From Eriocheir sinensis (taxonomy: Eukaryota; Arthropoda; Malacostraca; Decapoda; Varunidae), in contig NC_066568.1 of NCBI RefSeq assembly GCF_024679095.1, forward strand, positions 2,781,180-2,845,179: a stretch of DNA of 64,000 bases, written 5' to 3'. Under the pieces are notes generated by a model. That model did no database searches. It was not told the DNA's origin and worked only from the letters and a program-made list of their open reading frames with translations. Below, piece by piece: positions 33,872 through 64,000 of the stretch. The position numbers were made by a program, and so were the translations under genes. How positions within the stretch are numbered: position 1 is the stretch's first letter; each line of letters begins with the position of its first letter.

Positions 33872-34055
33872 TAAGGTGTCTAGATATAGATTGATGGATT
33901 GATTGATTGATTGTGGAGGTTAAGGTGTTTAGATAAATAGATTGATGGATTGATTGGTTGTGGAGGTTAAGGTGTTTAGATAAATAGATTGATGGATTGA
34001 TTGGTTGTGGAGGTTAAGGTGTTTAGATAAATAGATTGATGGATTGATTGATTGA
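33872..34055. repeat. ~60-bp tandem repeat, 3-4 copies
   Basis: GTGGAGGTTAAGGTGTTTAG followed by ATAAATAGATTGATGGATTG repeats with a period of about 60 bases. Confidence 0.85.
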
Positions 34056-34374
34056 CAGGTTGGTTGTGAGTCGGTCAATGCTCACACACACTTAATTCTG
34101 TATAAAAATAAAGGAGAAAAATGAAGTTCGTATGTGCATTAATTTGACAGGAGGCATGTAGTACACTTATGTGGCTTTATATACCAAAAAAATATATAGA
34201 AAAAAATATGTAGATTGTTTTTACACACACACAGCACACTCTATATAAAAATAATCAAGGTTGCATATGTATAGCTCTAACATTGACAGCCAAACACACA
34301 ACACACGATAGCCACCCTCTGTAGTGAAGGAGGTAATGAATGGACAGTGTTTGGTGTGGTGCTGTCCTCTGTAA

Positions 34375-34555
34375 CCCGGTAGCTGCGGGGATCATGTTTC
34401 TTAAAGGCTCCTCTAAGCGAGAAAAATGAGAAAAAATCATCACTCAAGCAAACGGTTTCATAATATTTATCATTGCATTTGTGATCAGTTTATGCATCAT
34501 CTATTTTTGGGGGGTTTATATCATGGCAAAAATTTGGCCCATCGCTGCTACCGGG
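34375..34555. mobile_element. TTAA-type MITE, copy 2
   Basis: Perfect ends CCCGGTAGC and GCTACCGGG enclose 181 bases nearly identical to 30239-30454 (TTAAAGGCTCCTCTAAGCGA, TTTGTGATCAGTTTATGCAT). The flanking TGTA and TTGA look like decayed TTAA. Confidence 0.85.
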
Positions 34556-34669
34556 TTGAGGCCTCGTCCACATTATTGGGCAGTAAAGTCCCTCAAGGCT
34601 CCTCAAGGGAAAGAAAAAGATACAAAAAAGCCCACTGCCTGTACTTGAATGAGTTGATCGAGTAGCACA

Positions 34670-35190
34670 GACTAGGTTGAAAAATAGGGAAGATGAGACG
34701 AATTCAGTGCCTGTTGAATAAGTGCCATGGCCTGGAACTTAGAGAGTGAAAATACATAATAACTGATTGTAAATACTGAAAAATAGGAACTAGGTTGAAA
34801 AATAGGGAAGATGAGACGAATTCAGTGCCTGTTGAATACGTGCCATGGCCTGGAACTTAGAGAGAGAGAAAATACATAATAACCGATTGTAAATACTGTG
34901 TCATACGGCGCTATTGAAGCCTTACCTATTTATATATACATATTTCTAGTTTGTTCAGCTGATACAGTAAGTAGACTGACACATTTGGCAGGCACACCTT
35001 CCTAGTAAATACTGTCATATGGCGTTATTAAAGCCTTACCTATTTATATATACACATTTCTAGTTTGTTCAGCTATACAGTAAGTAGATTGACACCTTTG
35101 GCAGGCTCACCTTCCTAGTAAATACTGTCATATGGCCCTATTGAACCCCTATTTATATATTTCTAGTTTGTTCAGCTGGTATAGTAAATA
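34670..35190. repeat. Two tandem repeat families downstream of IWS1
   Basis: A ~117-base unit starting TAGGTTGAAAAATAGGGAAG occurs at 34672 and 34791. Then a ~110-base unit with CTATTTATATATACA, TTTCTAGTTTGTTCAGCT and ACCTTCCTAGTAAATACTGT occurs three times to about 35190; TTTCTAGTTTGTTCAG also appears near 31660. Confidence 0.85.
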
Positions 35191-35660
35191 GGTACGCACT
35201 TTCCTAGTAAACCCACGCCTAGGCCCACACTCAAACATATCTACACCCACATTTGATAAGGCTTTTGTAGAGGTTGAGTGTGCGTGTGTGAGTATGTCCA
35301 TGGGTAGGCCTTTAGTTTTTTGAGGAGCCCATAGTGGTAGTTTGACGAGGCTTCTTTCTACGACATGAACGTGAAAACACACACTCATGAGAACTTGACT
35401 AACCTCCTTTGTGGCCTTGGGAAAGAGTTGTCTCGAGAGGTGAAAGTGACGATGTTAGCCTTTGAAAACCTACACACCTATTTGTATATATGTTTCTGGT
35501 TAGTTTGGGTGATACAGATAGATAGAGATAGATTTGGCACGAACACACACATACATACACATAGCCTTCACAAATAAATGATAAATAGGAAGAGGAAGAA
35601 TAGTAAATGAAGAAAGGAGAAGGAATAGGAGGAGGAAGAAATAGAAAAAAAAAGAAAAAT
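35191..35660. other. Intergenic, no gene seen
   Basis: Mixed sequence with short CA/TG motifs; no coding or transposon signature recognised. Confidence 0.5.
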
Positions 35661-35663
<3 letters not shown>

Positions 35664-35704
<41 letters not shown>

Positions 35705-35735
35705 TACATACATACATACATACACACATACATCC
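35664..35735. repeat. (CA)n with (CATA)n
   Basis: About 18 CA units followed by ACAT tetramers. Confidence 0.93.
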
Positions 35736-35891
35736 TAACCATGCATAATACAACTGGGTAATGCCTTGCCCCCCCCTCCCCCCTCCCTTCCCCCAGTGTG
35801 ACCCCTATACCCCTCCCCCCCAGTGGCTGAGATGTGTATTGTATAATGTATGAGGCATTGGAATAAAGAGTTAATACAAGAATACACCATC

Positions 35892-35894
<3 letters not shown>

Positions 35895-35946
<52 letters not shown>

Positions 35947-36600
35947 GGGGGAGGAAGGAATAAAGGAAGAAAAGAAAGGGAGAGTTAAGAGAAAGGGAGG
36001 AAATAAAGGAAGAATAAACAAAGGAATAAAGGGAAAGAGGAAAGGAGGAAAGAAAGGAATAAATAAACAAAGAAATAAAGAGAGAAAAGGTGGAAGGAAA
36101 GGAAGGAATAAAGAGAAAGAGGAAAGGAGGAAAGAAAGGAAGAGAGAAAGAGGAGGAAAGAAAGGAAGAAATAAACAAAGGAATAAAGGGAGAGAAAGAG
36201 AAGAGGAAAGAAAGGAAGAAAAGAAATAAACATAAGGAAGGAAGGAAGAGAAAAAAGGGAATGAAAGAGAACAGAAGGAAGAGGGAGAAAGAAAGGAAGA
36301 AATAAACAAAGGAATAAAGGGAGAGAAAGAGAAGAGGAAAGAAAGGATGGAAAGAAATAAACATAAGGAAGGAAGGAAGAGAAAAAAGGGAATGAAAGAG
36401 AACAGAAGGAAGAGGGAGAAAGAAAGGAAGGAAAGAAATAAACATAAGGAAGGAAGGAAGGAAGAGAAAAAAGGGAATGAAAGAGAACAGAAGGAAGAGG
36501 GAGAAAGAAAGGAAGGAAAGAAATAAACGTAAGAAGGAAGGAAGGAAGAGACAAAAGGGAATGAAAGAGAACAGAAGGAAGAGGGAAAAACGTAGTCAAA
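35895..36600. repeat. (GA)n followed by GGAA/GAAA purine satellite
   Basis: GA array 35895-35943, then 650 bases of purine-rich DNA. From about 36225 a unit of about 110-120 bases (AAACATAAGGAAGGAAGGAA, GAATGAAAGAGAACAGAAGG) repeats about four times. Confidence 0.88.
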
Positions 36601-37075
36601 TGTGGAGAAGGCACGTATTGCTACCAACCACCATTCCCTTATAACTTTTTGCAGAGACGGAAACAAAGAATTGGGCCTTCGAAACTAATGCACATAATAG
36701 AAACTACTATCAATTATCGTTCCCTTAACTTTTTGCACACGGAGGTATTGAATGATTGATTGTTTATTGTTGCAAGTAAAACAACAAAGGAGAAGGGAGG
36801 AGCATGCCATCCCAACCCCCAGGCAGTGCAGAGTGTGATTAGCTCATTGGCGCAAAAAAATAAAACAAGAAACTGCTCGAAACCACAATGAAGGGTAAGA
36901 CAATTCACCAACCCCATAAAAAAAAAAAATGACGCAGCTCTCAGAATAACAACCGAACCATTAGGATACCATTCGTACAATTAGCTTTGCCGTGGTTTGA
37001 GCGCGGGAGTTGAAACAAGTCATAAAACGAAGCGTTCTTACCAAAACTACGTACAGCTACTACTACTACTACTAC
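36601..37075. other. Intergenic, no gene seen
   Basis: Contains GAATGATTGATTGTTTATTG and GGAGGAGCATGCCATCCCAA, which could be a retroelement tail, but no match was secured. Confidence 0.4.
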
Positions 37076-37080
37076 TGTTA

Positions 37081-37868
37081 CAGGGCCGTAATTTCTGGGG
37101 GGCTGGGGGGGCTAGTTTTCTGTATCGACCTCAAAATGCCCCTTAGGCCCCCTTCACACGAGCGGTTTTCTCCCTCGCGGTTTTCCAGCGCGGTTTAGAA
37201 ATCAATGAAGTTCAAGAAGGCCCTTCACACGCTTATTTCCCGCGCGGGAGTGATTTACCAACCGCGTGCACCGCTAGCCCGCGCGGCGCCAGGCGGTTAA
37301 GAATACTGTACAAGTCTATGGAGCCCTTCAGACGGGAGGTTTTTCTCCGAGCGGCAGTTCATTAGAAGATGACATGCGGAAAAAAATTGAATAACGCTTC
37401 TTCATAAGCTTTCAGGTCAGAATATAGTATATAGAATGATCCTTGAAGGAGCCTAGGGTTGTTTATTTATTGGGTGGATCCACCATATACGTAGTCGCTT
37501 CTTTATAAAACCCAGTTCATTTTATACACAGAGATCACTCTCTTCTGTACGTCCTCCATCTCAAACAAACACCGACAAACTGACAAGTATTCTGTGCACT
37601 GCTGCACACGAACCGCGCGGGATAACCGCTCGTGTGAAGACACACCTGTTAAGACACTCACCCGCGCGGCCTTACTACCGCGCGGGAGAAAACCGCTCGT
37701 ATGAAGGCGGCCTTGTGCTTATTTTTAAGAGAATTCCCCCACCTGTGCATGCTCGCTTCATCCGGTACCCCGCCCCTCCCCCACCTCAAACCTATGATGC
37801 CCCCCCCCCAAAAAAAAAAAAAAATAAATAAATAAATAAAATAAAAATCTGCCAAAATTACGGTCCTG
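37081..37868. mobile_element. TIR element (CAGGGCCGTAATTT ends) with a nested element
   Basis: The left end CAGGGCCGTAATTT and the right end AAATTACGGTCCTG are inverted repeats. TGTTA lies directly outside both ends (37076-37080 and 37869-37873), a probable target duplication. There is no coding capacity; a second element occupies 37145-37714. Confidence 0.75.
37145..37714. mobile_element. Nested GC-rich MITE
   Basis: The left end GGCCCCCTTCACACGAGCGG, TTTTCTCCC is mirrored at the right end (reverse strand GGCCGCCTTCATACGAGCGG, TTTTCTCCCGCGCGG). Internal sub-repeats (CCGCGCGGG, CCCTTCACACG, CCCTTCAGACG) are frequent. About 570 bases, no transposase. Confidence 0.8.
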
Positions 37869-37873
37869 TGTTA

Positions 37874-38975
37874 CTACTACGACAACTACTGCTACCGGGC
37901 TACCACCCTTACCATCGTCTTCACTACGAGGAATATTCATAATGCCTCGCCTCGCCCACTGCTGCCTCAGACTTGCGATACCAGACACGTACTGCTTCGA
38001 ACCTCCGACCCAAAGTTTCTGAAACACGAGGAATATTCATAATTGTTTGCTTAGGTCTACTGATTGTCATCGCGTTATTCATATCTAGGGTTTATTTTTT
38101 TCTTTACTTTATATTTGTTACGGCTGAAGAAGACCGTATTACATATTGGTCTTTGTTTAATTACTCTACGATTATTGACAAGCATAAACTATCAATCATA
38201 AACTCAAATAAACAGATTACGAAAATAGAACTCTTCTCACTAATATCTATACAACCCTCTAAAACCAAAACATACTTACGGTGCAAAGAAACAGAACAAA
38301 AATCAATCATCATTACTTCCTGGAGACGAACACGCACACACACACTCCCCCTTCGACCTCTGGAGACCAACTGACCGCCATTGACTCTGAGCGCGTTCAT
38401 TGATTGGTCCAAAGAATATAAGGGAAATAAGGCAACGATAGAGTACTGGAATCTGTCATGGGAGGTCATACGTGGAGGCGAGAATGCATAGTGAAAGTAT
38501 TTAATAGTGTATATGTGATTTTTTATGCCATTTTGTTTTAGGCTCAAGGACGTAATGGAGGTTAATATATATCGAGAGGCATTAAATAAGAAGTTTCACG
38601 TTAAATAACTAAAAATATCATTTATTGTATCTGTTTCCTTAAGTAATAATACATGACGATTATTATTTACAGTGGTATCGTAGTCTACCCACATTCCTTG
38701 TATAGAGATATATGAATGTGAAGCGATGTATTTCCTGCAATGTTCTCTAACTAATACTTAATCTTTTGCTATGGAGGGCAGCGTTGCCATAATATCGTAT
38801 CCAGCACCGTATTTACTGTTTTAAACACTTAACTATATCAAAAAGACACTAATAATTAAACCTTTCAACGGTAACTATAAATAAGCGTAGCTATTGGAGT
38901 GGAGGTGACAGTTCGGGGTCGGAAATCGGAAAACTTAATAGGCGAAGTACGACAGTCTGGTAAAACGCAGCACTA
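37874..38975. other. Intergenic, no gene seen
   Basis: Unique-looking AT-rich DNA. ACGAGGAATATTCATAAT occurs twice (37927 and 38028). Frames are short and show no domain. Confidence 0.55.
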
Positions 38976-40070
38976 TCCCTCCTCACCTCTATCCCTCCTC
39001 ACCTTATCCTTCCTCACCTCTATCCCTCCTCACCTTATCCTTCCACACCTCTATCCCTCCTCACCTTATCCTTCCACACCTCTATCCCTCCTCACCTTAT
39101 CCTTCCTCACCTCTATCCCTCCTCACCTTATCCTTCCACACCTCTATCCCTCCTCACCTTATCCTTCCTCGCCTCTATCCCTCCTCATCTTATCCTTCCT
39201 CACCTCTATCCCTCCTCACCTTATCCTTCCACACCTCTATCCCTCCTCACCTTATCCTTCCACACCTCTATCCCTCCTCACCTTATCCTTCCTCACCTCT
39301 ATCCCTCCTCACCTTATCCTTCCACACCTCTATCCCTCCTCACCTTATCCTTCCACACCTCTATCCCTCCTCATCTTATCCTTCCTCACCTCTATCCCTC
39401 CTCACCTTATCCTTCCTCACCTCTATCCCTCCTCATCTTATCCTTCCTCACCTCTATCCCTCCTCATCTTATCCTTCCTCACCTCTATCCCTCCTCATCT
39501 TATCCTTCCTCACCTCTATCCCTCCTCACCTTATCCTTCCTCACCTCTATCCCTCCTCATCTTATCCTTCCTCACCTCTATCCCTCCTCATCTTATCCTT
39601 CCTCACCTCTATCCCTCCTCATCTTATCCTTCCTCACCTCTATCCCTCCTCACATTATCATTCAACACCTCTATCCCTCCTCACCTTATCCTTCCTCACC
39701 TCTATCCCTCCTCATCTTATCCTTCCACACCTCTATCCCTCCTCACCTTATCCTTCCTCACCTCTATCCCTCCTCATCTTATCCTTCCTCACCTCTATCC
39801 CTCCTCACCTTATCCTTCCTCACCTCTATCCCTCCTCATCTTATCCTTCCACACCTCTATCCCTCCTCACCTTATCCTTCCTCACCTCTATCCCTCCTCA
39901 TCTTATCCTTCCTCACCTCTATCCCTCCTCACCTTATCCTTCCTCACCTCCATCCCTCCTCATCTTATCCTTCCTCACCTCTATCCCTCCTCACCTAATC
40001 CTTCCTCACCTCTATCCCTCCTCATCTTATCCTTCCTCACCTCTATCCCTCCTCACCTCAGCTTCCACAA
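38976..40070. repeat. 31-bp satellite, about 35 copies
   Basis: Unit CCTCTATCCCTCCTCACCTT then ATCCTTCCTCA, with CACA or CATC variants. Three 31-base units make 31 codons and no unit frame has a stop, so a long frame (38899-40521) with SSPYPSSPLSLL-type repeats stays open. It is not taken as a gene. Confidence 0.93.
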
Positions 40071-40240
40071 ATCTACCTCCTCACCTCTACCTCTCCCCAC
40101 CTTATCCCTCCTCACCTCAGCTTCCACAAATCTACCTCTCACCTCTACCTCTCCTCACCACGCGTCAAGTAGGTACTTAACGCGTGGTGATTGCCGGCAA
40201 TTGCTTAAGTACGAGTCCAGCACAAGTGGCTATTATCAGC

Positions 40241-40281
40241 TATCGTTATTATTATCATTATTATTATTATTATTATTATTA
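40241..40281. repeat. (TTA)n microsatellite
   Basis: About 13 TTA triplets. Confidence 0.93.
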
Positions 40282-40594
40282 CAAAGGCACAATGTCCTGT
40301 CTTATCATTCGTTCCCTGAAGGCATTGCTAATAGATTCACAGCAGCGGTTCAAATCACTCCTCCGCCTCACGCCCGGGGAAAGGAATCAAGAAAGAGGAG
40401 GAAAAAGAAGAAAAAAAAAAAAAAGAAAGAGGAGAATAAAAACACAGGGCTAAAGGCGGACACACACTATAAGATGTGGCCTGTCTGGCGGCCGGAAAGT
40501 GGGCGGGGCTGGAGGCATTAAGGAAGTGTGGGTGGGTGTATTTTGTGCGGCGCGGCCTCACGGACACACCGGATGGCCTTCTGTTTATGTTTGA

Positions 40595-41405
40595 AAAAGG
40601 GCTAAGAGGGAAAACACGAGGAAAAGGAGAAAGAAAGAGGAAGAGAGAGAAAAGACAGGGCTAAGCGAGGGAAAACACGAGGAAAGGAAAAAAGAAAGAG
40701 GAAGAGAAAGAAAAAGAGGGCTTAGAGGAAAAATACGAGGAGAGGAAAAAGAAAGAAAAGAAAGGGCTAATAGGGAAAACACGAGGAAAAGGAGAAAGAA
40801 AGAGGAAGAGAAAGAAAAGACGGGGCTAAGCGAGGGAAAACACGAGGAAAGGAAAAAAGGAAAGAGGAAGAGAAAGAAAAAGAGGGCTTAGAGGAAAAAT
40901 ACGAGGAGAGGAAAAAGAAAGAGGAAAAGAAAGAAAAGGGCTAATAAGGAAAACACGAGGAAAAGGAGAAATAAAGAGGAAGAGAAAGAAAAGACAGGGC
41001 TAAGCGAGGGAAAACACGAGGAAAGGAAAAAAGGAAAGAGGAAGAGAAAGAGAAAGAGGGCTTAGAGGAAAAATACGAGGAGAGGAAAAAGAAAGAGGAA
41101 AAGAAAGAAAAGAAAGGGCTAATAAGGAAAACGCGAGGAAAAGGAGAAAGAAAGAGGAAGAGAAAGAAAAGACAGGGCTAAGAGAGGGAAAACACGAGGA
41201 AAGGAAAAAAAGAAAGAGGAAGAGAAAGAAAAGTGTGTGAGGAAAGGAAAAAAAGAAAGAGGAAGAGAAAGAAAAGTGTGTGAGGAAAGGAGAAAAAGAA
41301 AGAGGAAGAGAAAGAAAAAGAGGGCTTAGAGGAAAAATACGAGGAAAAGGAAAGGAAAGAAAACGAGGAAAAGGAGAAAGAAAGAAAACGGAGGAAATTG
41401 AACAC
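40595..41405. repeat. Purine satellite just downstream of the acyl-CoA ligase
   Basis: AG-rich repeats with GGGCTAAGCGAGGGAAAACA, CGAGGAAAGGAAAAAAG and GAGGGCTTAGAGGAAAAATA, period about 170 bases. It ends about 25 bases before the ligase stop codon, so the 3' UTR is probably made largely of this satellite. Confidence 0.85.
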
Positions 41406-41430
41406 CATTACCAGATACTCGCATACAAAA

Positions 41431-60818
<19,388 letters not shown>

Positions 60819-60824
60819 TGTGTG

Positions 60825-60883
60825 TGTGTGGGGGGGGGGGGGGTTGGGGGGGAGTGGGGGAGTGTGTGGGGAGTGAATGGGTA

Positions 60884-60936
<53 letters not shown>

Positions 60937-60953
60937 GAGAGAGTGAATGGGTA

Positions 60954-60991
<38 letters not shown>

Positions 60992-61018
60992 TGTGTGTGT
61001 GTGTGTGTGTGTGTGTAG
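60825..61018. repeat. Poly-G and (GT)n arrays upstream of the ligase start
   Basis: G-rich run at 60831-60843, GT arrays at about 60890-60931 and 60960-61015, separated by a duplicated GAGTGAATGGGTACGTTTGT. They occupy the presumed 5' UTR or proximal promoter. Confidence 0.93.
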
Positions 61019-61047
61019 GTAGGTTGCTGTAGGTCTGTTGTGGTTTC

Positions 61048-61089
61048 TTCTCTTCTCTTCTCTTCTCTTCTCTTCTCTCTTTCTCTCTC
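61048..61089. repeat. (TCTTC)n array
   Basis: CTTCT pentamers followed by CTCTTT repeats. Confidence 0.9.
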
Positions 61090-61128
61090 TGAAAACAAAA
61101 CAAAAAGTAGGCAAACATTAATATCAAA

Positions 61129-61200
61129 CTCATATATTACTGGCAACATTAAAAACATCAACACATTATAAATATTTGTTTCTCTCTCCAATAATAATAA

Positions 61201-61231
<31 letters not shown>

Positions 61232-61300
61232 AAGAAAAAGAAGAAGATAAACAGGGAGAACAAAGAGTGAAGATTCTTCACTCTTTGTTCTCCTTGTTTA

Positions 61301-61334
<34 letters not shown>

Positions 61335-61392
61335 GGAGAAACAAATATTTATAATGTGTTGATGTTTTTAATGTAGTCAGTAATATTACCTT
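61129..61392. repeat. Large palindrome upstream of the ligase gene
   Basis: The left arm has TTACTGGCAACATTAAAAAC, ATCAACACATTATAAATATT and TGTTTCTC. The right arm mirrors it (AATATTTATAATGTGTTGAT, GTTTTTAATGTAGTCAGTAA). The centre, GAACAAAGAGTGAAGA next to TTCTTCACTCTTTGTTC, is also inverted. The arms differ mainly where (AAG)n faces (TAT)n. Confidence 0.92.
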
Positions 61393-61790
61393 CACCTCAA
61401 TATAAGTTTTCTTTTTTTTTCTCCTCCTCCCTTACTGTTGATGTTCTTCTCGTTGTTGCTTTCACATTATTGTACCGTTTTTTTATTTTTTATTAAGGAA
61501 GTTGTTCACGAATATACTCACCTTATTAAAAGCCAGGTTTTTTTTTTTTTTTTCTTCCTCTACCTCTTCTTCACTACAAAAAAAAAGTAACGAAACAGGA
61601 GAAGAAGAAAGGAAGACAAAACAACAAGAAAAAAACAAAAACAAGAAAAGACGTAATGAGGGAGAAAGTGGAAAGGAAACTCGAGTACGTATATACACCC
61701 AACAACAACAACAACAACAACAACAACAGCCAAAGGAAGTATTGCCCAAGGGGTCTTCAGGGTCGGAAATCACAGGCGGCTCATGTGTCT
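61393..61790. other. Spacer with homopolymer and (CAA)n runs
   Basis: T-run at 61537-61552, (CAA)n at about 61700-61728. No gene seen. Confidence 0.6.
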
Positions 61791-61796
61791 CTATGG

Positions 61797-61850
61797 CGAG
61801 GTGGTTCCCAAACTTTTTTCACCTGGTTTCCCCCCCCCCCGCCATAACCC
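61797..61850. mobile_element. Possible hAT end remnant
   Basis: AGGTGGTTCCCAAACTTTTT resembles the CAGTGGTTCCCAAAC-type end common among hAT elements. A partner end was not found, so this is tentative. Confidence 0.3.
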
Positions 61851-62583
61851 GTGACTACAGTGACTGTCTACATCCCTACACTCGTTATAGTGAAACCAAA
61901 TTGTCGAGTCCGTTTTGGCGTTGGCTTTAGGAAGGGATAGGTGTTGGGACGGTGTGGCAGAGCAGAGGGGAGGAAAGGACCCGCGGGAGCCTACGCCAGA
62001 CCGGCCTCGATATATTTGGAAGACTATAGGTCCATATAAAAAATAAAAAAAGCACTCCACCATTTCCTGTAACTATGCAGAGCTTACTTACATTAAATGG
62101 GTGCTGATGTTGGCTTAAGTTCATATAACACTGAAGTATTCAAAGATGGGGGCAAACTGATAACTCTATGGGGAGGCAAACACGGTGATGAGTGTTGCTG
62201 CTGTGAATGTCAAGATAGCTCTGAATAATTTGAACATCCTTGCTGATCGATACTCGAGAATCAAGACCAGGTTATCATACAGAATCCACAGCTTAGGAAG
62301 CCTTAAAACTATGTTGAGTTAAAATCATCTCCTACACTAAAACATCTCCAAATCTTGTTTTATGTCAAGAACACATAACCAGATAAAATAAGGTAAATTA
62401 CACAGAAAAAAAGATGGGACGCATTACTCACATGTCTGGCAGCTTAACATCACACGAACCTGCTGAACTGACCTGTAAATTCCCTCCACTAGCTGCCTAC
62501 CCGATGAACCCCTTTGGTTTAATCTGTATATAGCTTCAGAGCCTGCCCCTGCATTCTGTTATATGGCCCCCAGTCTAGCGGCG
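61851..62583. other. Spacer, no gene seen
   Basis: AT-rich unique-looking sequence ending at a hAT terminus. The last eight bases (TAGCGGCG, 62576-62583) would be the target duplication if the other end matched. Confidence 0.5.
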
Positions 62584-64000
62584 CAGGGGTCAGCAGCCTT
62601 TTGAACATAGAGTGCCAAGTCTAATTAATGCGTTTTCTTTTACTACCTTGCGTGCCAGGGGTTATTTTTTCCCACATTATAAAGCGTATGTCCTGTGGAA
62701 ATTGAGATCATAATCCTAGACACAGAGTATGTAGTGACCATTATAACTAAAGTAAAGTGTATTTTCCTGCACATGTATAACAGAAATGTTACATGTTTTA
62801 GCAATTAGCATTCCTTGTAACTAAAAACATATTTTTTTTTATTTTAAATTTATACTCACAATATTAATGCGATCCTTGCCCTTGCTTCCCTTTGGCCAAA
62901 GTTGAAATTTCAGGTGAGTATCTGGACACCTTGAGCCTCACACAACCCTCAGAGTGATCCGTTGTAAGCTTGCGGCGATGGGGGTTGAGGATGTGCCTCA
63001 TGTGTGAAAATATCTGCTCACATTGATATGTAGATCCAAATGCTGATAGCAATGCAAAAGCTACTTTCTTCATGCAATTTAATTTATCAGGCAGTGAGGT
63101 CCAGGAACTTAATATGGAGGCTGCATGACCATTCGTACTAGTTTCCAATATTTCTCGAAGATCTTTAAATTTAGCTGACCACAATGATGAGGCCTGAAGG
63201 TCAATCAACTGCATTTCCAACTCCTCAGTTTCCATCCACTCAAAGAGAGACTCGTCCAACTCACTGTATTGAAAGGTGTCTGGTCTGATTAAAAACGAAA
63301 ACACTGGGCCAGTGTTGGAAATCTTGAAATCTGATTGAGAACTCAGACTTCAATTCTTGCATGTACACCTGAAGATCAGTAGTGTTGACAGGATGAATTG
63401 CAGTTAAGTTCTTCAAGTTTTTGAAGTAACGGAAAGAACCAGTTTTGATAACTGATGAGTAAACTGCAAGATTTGCAACAAATGCCTTCCAAATGTCATA
63501 CAAATCCATCACTGTTTTTCCTGCACCTTGCAAGATAAGATTGAGGTCATTTAGATGTTTGGTGATGTCTGAGAGAAACATAAGTTTCACAGTCCAGTCT
63601 CTGTCCTCCAGCTCAGGATAGTCTTGGGCTTTTTCTGATAAAAAAATCTTTATTTCATCAAAGCATTCCACAAATCTCTCCAATACCTTCCCACAGCTTA
63701 ACCAGCTAACACTGCTGTGCAAGGGTATATCTTTGTAAGCACTGTCCACCTCTTCAAGGAAAGCTTGAAACTGCCTGTGCGAAAGAGAAGAGTGTGCAAC
63801 AAGAAAACTCACTACTTTTGTAACAGTAGCATCACTTTGTTGAGATCAGAGCTCCAGATCTTGGCACATAAATTTTCTTGATGAATTATGCAGTGCAATT
63901 TCAGAATGGGGTGCCCAATTTCATCCTGAACCATCTTGGTAAAACCCTTGTTTTTTCCTACCATGGCAGGGGCACCATCCGTTGTAGCTGCAAAAATCTT
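62584..64000 (-). mobile_element. hAT transposon, 3' part (continues beyond window)
   Basis: The terminus CAGGGGTCAGCAGCCTTTTG (62584) has the CAGGGGTC-GCAA-type end of Charlie/hAT elements and sits 280 bases beyond the stop of a hAT transposase reading towards it. The other end lies outside the window. Confidence 0.8.
62864..64000 (-). pseudogene. hAT transposase (GTF2IRD2-like), partial and frameshifted
   Basis: Reading leftwards from the window edge: TTDGAPAMVGKNKGFTKMVQ and LKLHCIIHQENLCAKIWSSD, then after a one-base shift near 63830 the frame VVSFLVAHSSLSHRQFQAFL, DIPLHSSVSWLSCGKVLERF and WTVKLMFLSDITKHLNDLNL. A second one-base shift in a T-rich run near 63290 leads to the C-terminal hAT dimerisation region FGSTYQCEQIFSHMRHILNP, HRRKLTTDHSEGCVRLKVSR, stop TGA at 62864-62866. 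The TTDGAPAM and HC-IHQE-LC motifs are those of the RNase-H-like catalytic core of hAT elements and of the vertebrate domesticated protein GTF2IRD2. Only two small frameshifts indicate a young relic, or assembly errors in homopolymers. Confidence 0.9.

Noticed and set aside
34107..34112. AATAAA as the IWS1 polyadenylation signal
   Set aside because: It is 2.6 kb after the stop and lies among repeats; without 3' end data I could not choose it.
38899..40521. 540-residue Ser/Pro/Leu frame
   Set aside because: It translates a 31-bp satellite that has no stop in any phase; no conserved domain and no splice context.

Overview
The window looks like a piece of an animal genome, most likely a decapod crustacean (crab or shrimp). 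This is inferred from three things: the extreme density of microsatellites and minisatellites, TTAGG-type (arthropod telomere-like) interstitial repeats, and SINE, LINE and DNA-transposon families of an arthropod style. No bacterial-type operons, CRISPR arrays or rRNA genes are seen. All protein genes were built by hand from GT-AG splice sites with phase checking.

Layout. 1-8760: no gene; microsatellites, an interstitial TTAGG-like array (4316-4980) and a duplicated (CT)n plus 41-bp satellite block. 9200-12700: a CR1/Jockey-like reverse-transcriptase scrap, a GC-rich intronless gene with two retropepsin-like domains (9878-10777, minus), and an inverted-repeat region holding a Myb/SANT-like fragment and a short PIF-Harbinger element with perfect TIRs. 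13608-31478 (plus): a complete 12-exon gene for the transcription elongation factor IWS1/Spn1 (802 aa), with a 10-base first coding exon and a minisatellite-encoded RS domain. 31479-41430: intergenic, with CA/GA arrays, 57-bp and 31-bp satellites, TTAA-flanked MITEs and a nested TIR element. 41431-60818 (minus): a complete 10-exon acyl-CoA ligase (ANL superfamily, 4-coumarate-CoA-ligase/luciferase type, 598 aa) with a mitochondrial-looking N-terminus. Its introns hold two decayed LINEs, large CAGA arrays, several long hairpins and a 138-bp satellite. 61129-64000: a large palindrome and the 3' half of a decayed hAT element (GTF2IRD2-like transposase) that runs off the window.

The two host genes are convergent and about 10 kb apart. 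IWS1 acts in the nucleus with Spt6 and RNA polymerase II; the ligase would activate a carboxylic acid with ATP and CoA, plausibly in mitochondria. Nothing suggests they work together. Much of the remaining DNA is repeats, and several arrays can be traced to transposon ends: the 3' tail of one LINE family recurs about ten times and has been amplified into two local satellites. I saw no clearly new multi-gene system. The best leads are the tandem-retropepsin protein, the RS-expanded IWS1 and the satellites seeded by LINE tails.
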